NCBI RefSeq assembly: GCF_032854445.1
Contig: NC_088304.1
Location: 6,523,704-6,587,703 of the forward strand
Source: Liolophura sinensis
Taxonomy: Eukaryota > Mollusca > Polyplacophora > Chitonida > Chitonidae
DNA length: 64,000 bases
Direction: 5' to 3'
The notes below the pieces were generated by a model. That model was not told the origin of the DNA. It was given only the letters and a program-made list of their open reading frames with translations, and searched no databases. Positions 27,001 to 36,197 of this stretch are shown piece after piece (position 1 is the first letter of the stretch; each line of letters opens with the position of its first letter). Made by a program: the position numbers and the translations under genes.

Positions 27001-29706
27001 AGATCTACAGCTGCAAACATTGCTGAACCTGTTCAGATACACAGAATCATGATATATCCAAAACTTAGATAGCAGGTAGAATATTGTATAGTGAGGGCAG
27101 TGCTGAATGCCATAAATATTGTTCTTGTGAAAGTGATAACTCACATGACACTTCACATCTCATGCTCTATCATTTCCACCTTTCATTTGAACAGTATTTA
27201 TGGTATATTTAACCTGGTAAATTCTTGGCCAGTCTAGGAATGATTGAGAATAGCCCATTTGCCTAATTTGATTTTCTAAATATAATTAAAAATTTTGATT
27301 CATGTACATGTATTTAAATGCTTAGTGATAATAAATTGGAAGCTTGACACTCAGCATTGAGAGGTTAGAGAAAGGAGAGATTACTGCTTCACCAGGTGTC
27401 AGTATAATGTGGCTGGGTGCAGTGTCATGTCATGGTACTTCAGTTGTGGTAGCACTTTGGCAGCATGGACCCTGTCACAAGAAGACACCAAAATAAACAC
27501 ACACTTAATTGCGCCTCGCCATATGACTGAGAAATTGTACGACGTAAAACCCCAGCTGTGCATCCATACACACATGTACACACCTGCACACACCTGCATA
27601 CATACTTAACTGAAACTGTGAATTATCAGAATGTTTGAACCTCTCCTCACAGGTAACCCTGCTCTGGCTAAGCTCAAGTCGGATAAAGACACACTAGAAG
27701 GACAGGTAGGTTTATTTTGATGCTGTTTTGTTACAGGGTTCGAAAAGTGTTTGCATTACATACACACTTAAATGAATTTTTGCATCTTGTCTGTCTGAGA
27801 GCTGCTCTGATGTGTCGGTAAGGTTTAAGTATCTCCTTGGTTCAATCAAATAAATAAATAAATAAATCATATCCCTACAACAGACGTTGTCATGGTAATT
27901 GAGGGGTGACTTGGGTAAGCATGCTTCATGAAACCGGGCCCTGATCAGTACAAGTAATTTTGGTAAATACATTGTATTCTTCACTGACTCTGTGTGCCAA
28001 ACTGTGTTGTCTTCTGCCTGTTTAGGCAATTGATTGATGTGTACCAGTCTTCCTGAGTTAGAGGTTCCTTTTTCTACCCCAGTATGAAGTGAATGGATAT
28101 TTTTCTACCGAGTGTGTGTAATATTTGTCTTACAGGTGGAATTCTTGAACTCTGTGATTGTGGAACTACAGAACAAAAATGAGATGCTGTCTGTCCGTCT
28201 GTCTGCTATGGAGGCTGGAGATCATGTCAACGGGGCTCTGGAAGCTTCTTTGGAAAGGTTCTAGTCTACTCCATCAAAAACAAAATGGAAAAAAAAATTA
28301 CCAACCACCTTATGTAAAATAATGTTTTATCTGTGTTTAAATAATTGTGTTTTCTTCATAGTTTGGAAATTTGTTTGTGAAGGTATTTGCAGTTGATGTT
28401 AGTCAGTGGTTTGAATATCTCTGAAACAAGTACATGTATTGTAAGTGACCCAGATGTTTGAAATGATACCAGTGTAAATGCTACAGAAATTGATCAAACT
28501 TAACAAAAAAAACTCAGTGGTGACTCTGTAAGGTGGATGACTCCATTAGAATGAAGATGTCCCTTGAAAAAAGTTAAATTTCAGGTGAGATGCAGTGATC
28601 TCTGGACTATGACTACACATTACATAATGTTTGTGTATTTGACTTCAGCCCATCCAAGGTGAAGGCCCCGCGGCTTTTCTGCGACATCTGTGATGTGTTT
28701 GACAAGCACGAAACTGAGGACTGTCCTCTGCAGGCCATGTCAGACACGGAGAGCCCACCCCCATCACAGCACCATGGCAGTCGGAACGAGGAGAGGCCTT
28801 ACTGTGATATCTGCGAAGGTGAGACAAACATACATGTAGGCCCCAGTCAATGCCCTGTGGGAGTATCCCGTGAACCAAGCCGCATTTGACCTATTCCAGT
28901 TAAGTTGGCCCAGTGTCCGTATAATGTGACTGGGTGGGGCGTCATGTCTGGTGTCATCGGCATGATACTTCTGTGGCAACAGGACATTTGGCAGCAGCAC
29001 TTCGGCATCATTTACTCTCCTCTGCCACAAGAAGACACAAAATATGTACACACACCTAATGACCCCTCATCGTCATATGACTGAAAAATTGTTTACATGT
29101 ACGATGTTAAATAGCAAGCATACCTACCTGTTCCAGTTTACAGTTACTAATAGAGGCAATATTTCAAATTTTATGATTCAAAGATCAAAAGTACTGTATA
29201 ACCAATATTATCAACACATCAGAAAACTTTAATTCACATGGAGTTCACTTTCTTTCAGTTATTCTAAATTTGGGTGTCAGGTTTGTTTTGGAATGGGTTG
29301 TATACAGAATACTGAGCACCACATCTTCATCATTGCTGTCGTTGATATGTAGTGTTCTTTATCATTGTTCATAGATGGCATTAAGGAACAGTCATAATCA
29401 TTGTTCATGGGGTCAGCATTGAAATCATTAAGTGGCTGTTTTCATGCAGATCATGTTTTGATTATCAGTAAAGTCATGTTCATTAACGAGTTAACAACTA
29501 TTAAAACAGTTCCATGTCGGTGTTGTTTCTTGAAGATCTGTAGGGTAAATGTGTAAGCTGTAATAGCAGTAGTATTTTTTAGCTGATTTTGTTTTCTTAA
29601 AACTTCTGTTTTCTCTAACAGCATCTTGTGCATCGTGGGTTTCTCCTTGATTTTTGCAGCTTTTGGCCATTGGACAACTGGTTGTGATGATGAGCAGACA
29701 TTTTGA
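2985..29706 (+). CDS. CLIP1: CLIP-170 (CAP-Gly linker protein 1), 3' part, 16 exons
   Basis: CLIP-170 tracks growing microtubule plus ends and links them to dynactin and other cargo. Its N-terminal CAP-Gly domains lie outside this window; what is visible is the coiled-coil stalk and the C-terminus. Exons: 2985-3068, 5308-5375, 9750-9838, 16247-16412, 17646-17861, 18556-18759, 19331-19468, 21206-21300, 21881-22004, 22732-22784, 25174-25291, 25862-26027, 27653-27705, 28136-28257, 28649-28818, 29660-29706. Every junction is GT/AG and every phase matches, giving about 636 residues and a TGA stop. The middle is rich in E, K, Q and L with heptad-like spacing. The end has two CCHC zinc knuckles, the motif [15 protein letters not shown] and the tail DEQTF, which is diagnostic for CLIP-170 rather than CLIP-115 (no knuckles). 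A phase-0 exon could have been missed. The first exon here starts in phase 1, so more exons lie upstream. Confidence 0.93.
4502..4541 (+). repeat. SINE tail fragment
   Basis: cttgagtacggcgtaaaacaccaatc followed by poly-A; 5' truncated to the last 40 bp. Confidence 0.8.
4934..5143. mobile_element. MITE family B
   Basis: aatcttcaaccttttcgacc at one end and ggtggttgaaaaggttgaag at the other form inverted ends about 190 bp apart. Confidence 0.7.
5308..5375 (+). CDS. CLIP1: CLIP1 exon (coiled coil)
   Basis: It follows attgcag and is followed by gtacgt. The 68 bp join in phase with the previous exon (G+AT = Asp) and encode [20 protein letters not shown] and a few further residues. It ends in phase 0. 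Confidence 0.82.
7785..8140. repeat. Degenerate tandem array in CLIP1 intron
   Basis: Imperfect 35-45-bp units such as 'tgaaccatgtcttgaacaaa' and 'ctgttttatgagtgaa'. Confidence 0.6.
9120..9600. repeat. Degenerate tandem array in CLIP1 intron
   Basis: Many imperfect copies of 'agtaacagaagcccagagtt'-like units. The long minus-strand frame here is a by-product. Confidence 0.75.
9750..9838 (+). CDS. CLIP1: CLIP1 exon (coiled coil)
   Basis: The acceptor is tatttttgaag and the donor is gtcagt. It encodes [19 protein letters not shown], then [10 protein letters not shown], and ends in phase 2 (AG), which matches the next exon at 16247. Confidence 0.85.
9839..16246 (+). other. Long CLIP1 intron (6.4 kb)
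   Basis: No coding exon that keeps phase was found. The stretch 12470-12910 is visibly more GC-rich and repeat-free than its surroundings and could be regulatory, but nothing specific supports that. An exon-like 37-bp stretch at about 12645 breaks the frame and was rejected. Confidence 0.45.
16247..16412 (+). CDS. CLIP1: CLIP1 exon (coiled coil)
   Basis: The acceptor is tctttacag and the donor is gtaagt. 166 bp, phase 2 in and phase 0 out. The peptide is highly charged (for example [12 protein letters not shown] and [14 protein letters not shown]), typical of the CLIP-170 rod. Confidence 0.9.
17646..17861 (+). CDS. CLIP1: CLIP1 exon (coiled coil)
   Basis: The acceptor is ttgtttcag and the donor is gtgagt. 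216 bp (72 codons), phase 0 at both ends. The peptide is a continuous coiled coil, for example [19 protein letters not shown]. Confidence 0.92.
18018..18172. mobile_element. MITE family B
   Basis: cttcttcaaccttttcaacc start and cagcagttgaaaaagtta end; related to the copy at 4934. Confidence 0.65.
18556..18759 (+). CDS. CLIP1: CLIP1 exon (coiled coil)
   Basis: The acceptor is gatttcag and the donor is gtgaga. 204 bp (68 codons), phase 0-0. It contains [19 protein letters not shown] and further heptads with no proline. Confidence 0.92.
19331..19468 (+). CDS. CLIP1: CLIP1 exon (coiled coil)
   Basis: The acceptor is gtgtacag and the donor is gtcagt. 138 bp (46 codons), phase 0-0. It encodes [20 protein letters not shown] and further coiled coil. 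Confidence 0.92.
20137..20187 (+). repeat. SINE tail fragment
   Basis: Diverged tail (gagtatggcataaaatacca) followed by (aaat)n. Confidence 0.7.
20325..20432 (+). repeat. SINE body fragment
   Basis: Matches the middle of the SINE (gcagcaacctgcagatgg through gtataagtgaaatatcc), without head or final tail. Confidence 0.75.
21206..21300 (+). CDS. CLIP1: CLIP1 exon (coiled coil)
   Basis: The acceptor is gtcgacag and the donor is gtaagt. 95 bp, phase 0 in and phase 2 out (CT, completed by T of the next exon). It contains [19 protein letters not shown]. Confidence 0.9.
21341..21551 (+). mobile_element. MITE family A
   Basis: taattcttcaaccttttcgc start and gcaaaaagatagaggaatta end, mutually inverted. 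No coding capacity. Confidence 0.8.
21881..22004 (+). CDS. CLIP1: CLIP1 exon (coiled coil)
   Basis: The acceptor is cttgcaacag and the donor is gtatgt. 124 bp, phase 2 in and phase 0 out. It contains [21 protein letters not shown] full-length SINE sits about 70 bp downstream in the intron. Confidence 0.9.
22076..22336 (+). repeat. tRNA-derived SINE, full length
   Basis: A well-preserved copy from ggggcctccgtggctcagtc to (aaat)n, about 70 bp downstream of a CLIP1 donor. Confidence 0.95.
22355..22442 (+). repeat. SINE 3' fragment
   Basis: Diverged tail copy directly after the full SINE, ending in its own (aaat)n. Confidence 0.8.
22497..22690 (+). repeat. Second SINE-like family, copy 1
   Basis: Shares ggcccagtgccagtataatg, gactgggtg and agaagacacagtatatgtac with copies at 27345 and 28904. 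Confidence 0.85.
22732..22784 (+). CDS. CLIP1: CLIP1 exon (coiled coil, 53 bp)
   Basis: The acceptor is ttcactttcag and the donor is gtaagt. It encodes [17 protein letters not shown] and ends CG, which is completed to Arg by the G of the next exon. Confidence 0.88.
23886..24112 (+). repeat. tRNA-derived SINE, diverged
   Basis: Runs from gaggttagcacgccagc to the aaacaccaatcatataaata tail. The first bases of the tRNA head are lost. Confidence 0.9.
24665..24800. repeat. 68-bp direct duplication
   Basis: 'ttttttgatgggaggttaat' with the following atatttctatctcaaaatgcaca is repeated once at an offset of 68 bp, with a few mismatches. Confidence 0.85.
25046..25109 (+). repeat. Second SINE-like family, tail fragment
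   Basis: tcgtcatatgagtgaaaaat then tgttgagtacgacgttaaac, the 3' tail of the family. Confidence 0.75.
25174..25291 (+). CDS. CLIP1: CLIP1 exon (coiled coil)
   Basis: The acceptor is tccctgtcag and the donor is gtagga. 118 bp, phase 2 in and phase 0 out. It contains [20 protein letters not shown]. An AG at 24875 followed by the same first bases (gttgtct) is a decoy. Confidence 0.9.
25862..26027 (+). CDS. CLIP1: CLIP1 exon (coiled coil)
   Basis: The acceptor is accttgtgcag and the donor is gtacga. 166 bp, phase 0 in and phase 1 out. It runs from [12 protein letters not shown] to NFINNPDGE, where the coiled coil ends. Confidence 0.9.
26091..26282 (+). mobile_element. MITE family A
   Basis: taattcttcaaccatttctc start, gcaaaaaggttgaggaattg end; the inner body matches the copy at 21341. 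Confidence 0.8.
26453..26699 (+). repeat. tRNA-derived SINE, diverged full copy
   Basis: gtgcctccatggccaagcgg head; tail gagtacagcataaaacacag plus (aaat)n. Confidence 0.88.
27345..27556 (+). repeat. Second SINE-like family, copy 2
   Basis: Starts cactcagcattgagaggtta and ends tgtacgacgtaaaacccc. Confidence 0.85.
27653..27705 (+). CDS. CLIP1: CLIP1 exon (53 bp)
   Basis: The acceptor is ctcctcacag and the donor is gtaggt. Phase 1 in (G+GT = Gly), phase 0 out. It encodes [17 protein letters not shown]. Confidence 0.88.
28136..28257 (+). CDS. CLIP1: CLIP1 exon before the zinc knuckles
   Basis: The acceptor is tgtcttacag. 122 bp, phase 0 in and phase 2 out. It contains [20 protein letters not shown], the conserved CLIP-170 stretch just before the C-terminal domain. 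The donor is weak (AAAG|gttcta), and reading into the intron meets a TAG almost at once. Confidence 0.88.
28649..28818 (+). CDS. CLIP1: CLIP1 exon: zinc knuckle 1 and start of knuckle 2
   Basis: The acceptor is gacttcag and the donor is gtgaga. It encodes the first CCHC knuckle ([15 protein letters not shown]), the linker [16 protein letters not shown] and the first two cysteines of knuckle 2. In CLIP-170 these knuckles bind dynactin and LIS1-type partners and take part in the head-tail autoinhibited fold. Confidence 0.96.
28904..29117 (+). repeat. Second SINE-like family, copy 3
   Basis: ttggcccagtgtccgtataa to gtacgatgttaaatagca. It lies in the last CLIP1 intron. Confidence 0.85.
29660..29706 (+). 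CDS. CLIP1: CLIP1 terminal coding exon (zinc knuckle 2, DEQTF tail)
   Basis: After the acceptor tgatttttgcag the 47 bp complete Ala and then read [14 protein letters not shown] and TGA. This supplies the His and last Cys of the second CCHC knuckle and the acidic-aromatic C-terminus. In CLIP-170 the equivalent end (DDETF) is the tail that CAP-Gly domains recognise. It has only 14 full codons. Confidence 0.95.
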
Positions 29707-30245
29707 AAGCTCCCTGGTGATTGACTGATAGATAGCTGGCTCCTGATTGGCTGTTAGAATGCTGGCACCTGATTGGCTGATAGAGCGCTGACCCGTGACC
29801 GCTGCGGTGCTTCCCCTCTGCAGCTTCTACTCACATTACACAATGTCTCAGCAGACATCTTGAAGGAAAGCACCTTTTTTCGCTTTTCACGGTAATCAGG
29901 CCTGAACACGTTGGAGTAGTTAGCCCATCCAGTTAAGGAAGCGCTCTTTGAGAACAATAATGGCAGTTAGCAGTCAGCCTAGGAGAAAGGTTGTAAGTTG
30001 TGCGTACATAATTTCACCCTCTAGCTGTACAAATTGTGTTCTGAAAGGGTCGAGCTATTCTGTCATTTCGAAAGGATACGGGTGCAAATGGTCACTGGCC
30101 ATACAACATAGATCTGTGTTTTCATGAAGGCTGTTGGTCTTTCCTTCTGTTAAAAGTTCCGTGATACTCTCCACAAGATCGCACAAGAAAGCTGATCATT
30201 AAAGACAAGTGTTTGAGTGATAATAAAAGCTGAGTGAAAACAAAC
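29707..30245 (+). other. Probable CLIP1 3' UTR
   Basis: Non-coding sequence follows the TGA. AATAAA at 30222-30227 is the first plausible poly(A) signal. Near 29740-29785 a 26-bp unit containing CTGATTGGCTG occurs twice. The true end of the transcript cannot be seen from sequence alone. Confidence 0.4.
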
Positions 30246-31713
30246 AAAGGTTTAATCAGCCAGATGTTTATTCTGCTAACACTTGTGGTATTCTAGGAGC
30301 TGGGCTGTGAAAGAAAAAAGTTGATGCAGTGCTGAAAAGAAAGTTCTCCTTTGTTGGACATCTTTGGCTGAATCTACAAAGGCTATAGAGTACAGTTTCT
30401 GCACAGCTTTGGTAGCCGTTGAAATAATCCACCTTTGGTCAGCTAACATGAGATATTTGAACCTGGATAAGGTTCAGTCTCCTCAATGGTCTGTGCTTCC
30501 TTTATCTTTTGGACGCGTAACCTCTCGTGTGAATTCCTCACAAAACAGTTGTGATATTTCCATGTTGTGTTTGTTGTTCCATGTCAAGAGCAATCCATTC
30601 AGAACAATTCCATGTACGGTGAAATCAAGTTTGTGTGATTTCTGAAAACATTTTGTGTGTAAACAGTGACAGCTCGGATGTTCATCAGAGTTGACTGTTA
30701 AAGGAAAGTGACAGTGATCACCTCCATTACCTCTGTTTCTCCTCAGCATTTATAATGACATGTATTCCTCCCTGAGATTGTTTAAAAACTCTTTGAGAAA
30801 ACCGTGATGACCTGCAATAGTTTGCACATACCCAGACCACTTCAGTAGTATAGGAAAACTTCAGTTATTCACATCATACAACAGGTGTTGTACATATAAC
30901 TCATTATGAATGGCAGGAAGTGAAGCAGAAGTTCTTCTCGACATGTGAGCTTGTTGCAGTGGAAAACGTAACAATCTGATAAGGTAGTTTCCACAGGTTT
31001 TTCGAGTTGGAGTCCTATGCCTGCCTTGTACATGTGTTTGCCCTGCCAGGACAATTCTGTGGAGTTTCACTCGTGATGCAAATGTTAGGCCAGGTAGCCC
31101 TATTGAGTCTCCATAATCACTGTTCATCTTGTTTGTCATTATTGTTAATGGGGCATGTTATCAATATGTAGGTTCTTCTTGACAGGAAAACCATTTTAGA
31201 TCTTCAAAACTTGGTTAAGGACAGTTTAAAAATTGCAAACAGATTTTCATACATATTACAGAAGAAAAAAAAATGGTGGAAGAATTGAACACATGACAAT
31301 GGTCGTGGATTAGTTCAGTAGGTCCTGTTAAAACATCAATCAGTCATTCAATCAATTCAACCTGAATGTATTCCTGTGTACTGAAGTGGCCTTACTAGTA
31401 GTAATATATATTCCTGTGGTTTTCTCTCTGAAGTGATATTGTTCCTCTTTGTGTACAATATGATGTGTGTACCCAGAAGATATTTACTCAAGTCTCTGAT
31501 GTGTACCTGATATTATGTGGAGTGTACACCACTTGTAACCACATACTGTGTGTACATCTACCATAGTCACGTTTTCCATTGTTAATAACCAATATACATA
31601 CACATCTATATATGATAAACAAGTGTACATATCTCCTGTTGAATGTTTCTCATATTACTGTATTTCACCTAAAGTTTAGCACTTTTAAAATGGCACACTT
31701 TGTTTAATTTCGA

Positions 31714-31869
31714 TTGATTCATCCGCCTTATTGTGCCACTTTTTTGTGAAGGTTGATTCATCCACCTTATAGTGCCACTTTTTTGTGAAGGTTGATTCAT
31801 CCACCTTATAGTGCCACTTTTTTGTAAAGGTTGATTCATCCACCTTATAGTGCCACTTTTTTGTGAAGG
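31714..31869. repeat. 39-bp tandem repeat, 4 copies
   Basis: The unit begins ttgattcatccaccttatag and ends tttttgtgaagg. The four copies differ only by single bases, so the array is young. Confidence 0.9.
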
Positions 31870-34394
31870 TGGATTGATTTCTTATCAGGAAACCTTAAGT
31901 GTTGGCATCAGAAGTTGTATTTGAAAGCCTTTATGTTCCTTCTTACAGTGCATTGTTACATAACCAAACTTTAGGTGAAATGCAGCCTATATTCATTGCC
32001 ATGTAACATCTTGTGTAAATAAGGGTATGCCACATTTCTTTTTGTAAGTACGTGTTCTGTCTGGGCATAAGCTAATGCTTCAGCAAATTAAGGTCCCGTT
32101 GTATAAATTTCATATGCGTTTGTCCTGAACCCCAGTAGCTTGGCAACCATGACCTGATATTCCTTTAATTTAATAAGCTTCTATACAATACATGTATTTC
32201 CTGTTCATGTTCGTAGCAAAGCCTCTAGGCATTGTTTCATGTCTCCTGGGAAGATATACCTGCATTTAGTCGTCTCATAAACTAATACTTCATCCTAATC
32301 CAAGTAATATAATGGATTCAATTCAACTTTTACTGAAAAGAAAAATTGACAAGATATGGGCTTGATCTTGTGGTTTTGATTGAACTTTGTGGTTATAAGA
32401 AATGGCGTGAACCCTTCTGATGCTCAACGTGATCAGCTTTGCCCTTACATGTGTGTGCAAATCTGTGACCTTGCTCATTTGATTGTCTGTAGGAGTTGCT
32501 GGTTTGGTTTGGAAATATAGGATGTCCTGTGTTAGTCTTACGGAAGCATATTATGCACAAGTTTATGGTGATGTGCTTAGTACATAAGTACACATTTCCA
32601 GCATCTGATCAAGATCACAGTTTTGTGTATTTAGTGGCATATGTGTATTCAACATAATATTTGATGTATTTCAGCTTTTTAAATTTTAGCCATATTGATG
32701 GGACCCAAAAGGGTTTCCAGATGAAGAAGTGGTATTTCAGTATAATTTCTTTTTATAAGCAGATGTAGGGTTATGTCAGTTTTAACCAGTTTCAACTAAA
32801 AAGTAGTGTGGATTTTGCCAATAGCCATATTAAAAGTCTGAAAGGCAAGTGAGTTTGTGTTTTGGAAAATATTGAACACAATTCAAATTAATACTCACAA
32901 TTTGTTAGGTGAATATGGTACATAGATTTCACATATATGGTGTACAGAATAGGTGGAGTCTCTGTCCATGGTGTCACAGCATTTAACAGGCCATGACAAT
33001 GTACATGAAGGGTCTACTGTAGAGCACTGTTTTAATAAGATCAAGACCTGACGTCTCAAGAGGTTGAAGATGTAAAGAAATGGGTTGCTAAATTCCACAA
33101 CTCACAAAATCTTTACCCCTCTACCATATCATGAAGTAAAGAGACTCTAAAGGAAACCTCTCAAGACGTAAAGAAGTGGGGTGTTAAACAAAGATACCGA
33201 CGAATAATACTGAGTCATATGTGTCAGCATTCTACCTTTTACCATTGAACGTGATACATGTACTGCTAATCGCTTGCCAAATTGCAACATTACTGAAAGG
33301 ATTGGACAAAATGTATCCTTTCCAGCATTTTATCATTTTTATACATAAGTATATACTGAATATATTATCTAGCTCTTTGGGCCCCTTCCCTATTTTGTTA
33401 TGTTTATTGTTTATGCTAGTTTGAAACGTCTCTGTACATTTGCTAATATTTATTTTGTTTATTACAGCACTTAAGTTCTTGTTTATTTGGGATCATGTTT
33501 TCTCTTTCTTTTCAAGGGAATGTATAGTTTTACTAATATACCCAGTGTTATTTTCTTAGGTAAGGTGCATGCATATTTTGTTGAAAGTTTCTCCATGCTT
33601 TGTTTAATTTTTGTTTTTATTGATACCCCTCCCCCCTCATAATTTATGAACTTACATGTATAGCTGTCCTCCATTGATCACTAATCTATATGGGCAAGAT
33701 GCAGCTGAAAATAGCAAGATTGTTTATGATTTTCAATACCACTTCTGACATCAAAATGGCATCACACAATGTAAATTTGCATATGTGTATATATTATATT
33801 AATCATTGAGTAAAACCTACCTTAATTCAATACCATGCAATATAAAGAAATGAACCTTAGCGCTCATATATTTAAAAGATATACTAGCCATACCACTAAC
33901 CCGAAGTATTTCTGCAGCCTGGAAGAAATGGCCTATCTTCAGGATTCAGCCATGGAAAAATAACCCTTTTGGGACAGTTGATATTTTTATTAGAAAGTAG
34001 GAAAATCTCAGTGCACATAAAATACTTGCAAGGTATACCAGTGAAGCTGATAGCTTATGAGATGAGAGTTAACAAAAGATCTTCAGTAGTGATTTTATTT
34101 ACATGTGTACATGAAGCAATTCTTGAATAGGTCTGATAACACCTAGTTTTCATGCTGATAGATTTATCTTTGAAAGGATTCTAGAGCGCAGTGGAACGTT
34201 GCTGTTTTACATACATGTTAACCTCATCAGAAAGTCCTGAATAAAAATTAAATTTAGTCAAGTTACTTCACAAATCTAAGTGTAATATTTGTGAATGTTG
34301 CGATGTATGAATTACGGACCTTGTTTCAGAAAATTTAATCATTTGCTGTATAGTTAATTGTAACTATGGCGACAAATGTTAAAAAATCTACACT

Positions 34395-34510
34395 GCTGTG
34401 GTAGTTACGTATGTTCCAAAAGTGGTTACGTATGTTGCAATGATAGTTACATACTTTTCAATCATAGGTACATACCTTGCAATGATAGTTTACAAATGTT
34501 GCAATGGTAG
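34395..34510. repeat. Degenerate tandem repeat, about 24 bp
   Basis: Repeated versions of 'gtagttacgtatgttgcaat' occur about five times with substitutions. Confidence 0.6.
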
Positions 34511-34784
34511 TTACAATCAACATGACCTGTGGGATTGCTTTGTTTGCAAACGGGCCGGCTGAGTGTTTGCATGTAAACAAAATAAGTTTTACACCACCAG
34601 AATTTCTGCACTAGCCCGTATGCTGCCGTTAATGTGCCTTTAGTAAACTGTAATGTATTACAGCCTTCTTGTATGTCATCTGGACGGAATTCTTACTGAC
34701 ATATGGGCAGAGGTTTGATTGTCAGATTTATGCAGTGTTAATTGTTGCTTTAAAGTCTTGTCATAATGCCTGCTTGTTGATGGA

Positions 34785-34927
34785 GAGCTTTTTTGGACAT
34801 CAGTCACTGTTTGTTGCTGGTGAGCTTTCTCGGACATCAGTCACTGTTTGTTGCTGGTGAGCTTTCTTGGACATCAGTCACTGTTTGTTGATGGTGAGCT
34901 TTTTTGGACATCAGCTATTGTTTGTTG
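34785..34927. repeat. 37-bp tandem repeat, 4 copies
   Basis: The unit contains gagctttcttggacatcag and cactgtttgttgctggt. The copies are nearly identical and the last is slightly shortened. Confidence 0.9.
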
Positions 34928-35520
34928 AATTGGGTTTGCTCTGATGAATAAAAAAAAAAGAAAGTATAACATCATTTACTTGGTTGAATAAACTTATATA
35001 TTTATACATACGCCTGTGTTACATCTTCCATTCTTTCATCTCGATAAGATCTATTCGACTTTATTTGTTATGGTTCTTGGACAAATTTCAGAAATGATTT
35101 TTTCTGAATACATGTATTTTCTTCTGGCACTACACACAACTAGTGCCAAATTGCATGCGAATCACCAAGTCATACCGCCTCATACAGTGCTTAATTTGTC
35201 ATCCGGCTTCATGCTCTGCCTAATTAACTTACATTTATGTGTAAAATGAGGCCATTCGATGATTACGTTGTGCTAACATTCCCTTCTCATTAAGAACATA
35301 TGCAAATACTTTGTACGGACAGTATACCGAAGATACTAAGTGCGTCACTCTCCTGACTGATATTTTAGTGCTGACTGAACACCAGGTTTGATAGCAATTG
35401 GCCTTGTATATTTGAGTTCAAGTAGAATTTTACGAAAAAAGTTAAGTGGACACAGAGACAAATTCCTTATTAAGATAATTAAAAGCAAGCTGACCTCAGC
35501 ATTTGCCAGTCCTGGATGTA

Positions 35521-35715
35521 ATCCTCAAAACGCCGTTGCTGGAGTTACCGTAGTATCATCTGTCCGTACATGAGTGAGATTAACCGATTCGTGGTTCTGC
35601 TGCCCTCAGACAGAGGCTGTTGGGTCTGTCGTAGAGAGCGTGATAAGGTCCATGTTAATGGCCCAGTCATACTGAAACTCTTCATACACGACAAACAACA
35701 TCCAAGATAGAAATA
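35521..35715. other. Exon-like block, strand uncertain
   Basis: On the plus strand a frame reads from about 35527 to TAG near 35714 and includes CPYMSEINRFVVLLPSDRG. On the minus strand a block bounded by tttcag (near 35672) and gtaact (near 35548) contains YDWAINMDLITLSTTD, but that frame hits a TGA. Both readings look more coding-like than the surroundings. I do not recognise either and cannot choose between them. It could be an exon, a gene relic or chance. Confidence 0.25.
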
Positions 35716-36117
35716 TAGTAGATTAAGGAGATTTGTCGCGTACGTGTTGTTTAATTTTCTCAGGTTAATCCTCGTTTTCCACGCAAAAAAATGTACAAGA
35801 TTGATTGGTGAGCTGTTCATGCTATTGCTGAAGAATTTTTGCACTTATGTCACAGCGGTCAGGTTTAAGGGTAGAGGGAACCGGAATGGTGCCTGGAGTA
35901 AACCACCGACCCTTGGCAAGTACCTGACACACCTTTTTACTTTGAGCCCCTGCTTGTTTTGATCTCGATATGAACACCATATGAGCAAAGTATGGATTGG
36001 CCAATAGTGAGTAAGGAAAAAAAAAAAAAACGAAATGAAGTAAACGTCAACTAACCCGCAACCTATATGAATTTCAGTGTTTGAATTTGAATTTAAATTA
36101 TATCAGGTAAGCTTTGT

Positions 36118-36197
36118 TATATTTATTTATTTGTTTGGTGTGTTACGCAGTACTAAAGAAAATTTCACTCATACGACGGCGGCCAGCGATATGTTGG
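36118..36197 (-). repeat. SINE 3' fragment
   Basis: tttatttgtttggtgtgttacg through acgacggcggccagc; the rest is missing. Confidence 0.8.

Larger units (their letters stand above)
30250..35500. other. Intergenic AT-rich DNA, no gene recognised
   Basis: No exon with convincing coding bias was seen on either strand. It contains a 39-bp x4 array (31714-31869), a degenerate 24-bp array (34395-34510) and a 37-bp x4 array (34785-34927). It may include a longer CLIP1 3' UTR or introns of the gene ending at 38407. Confidence 0.45.
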
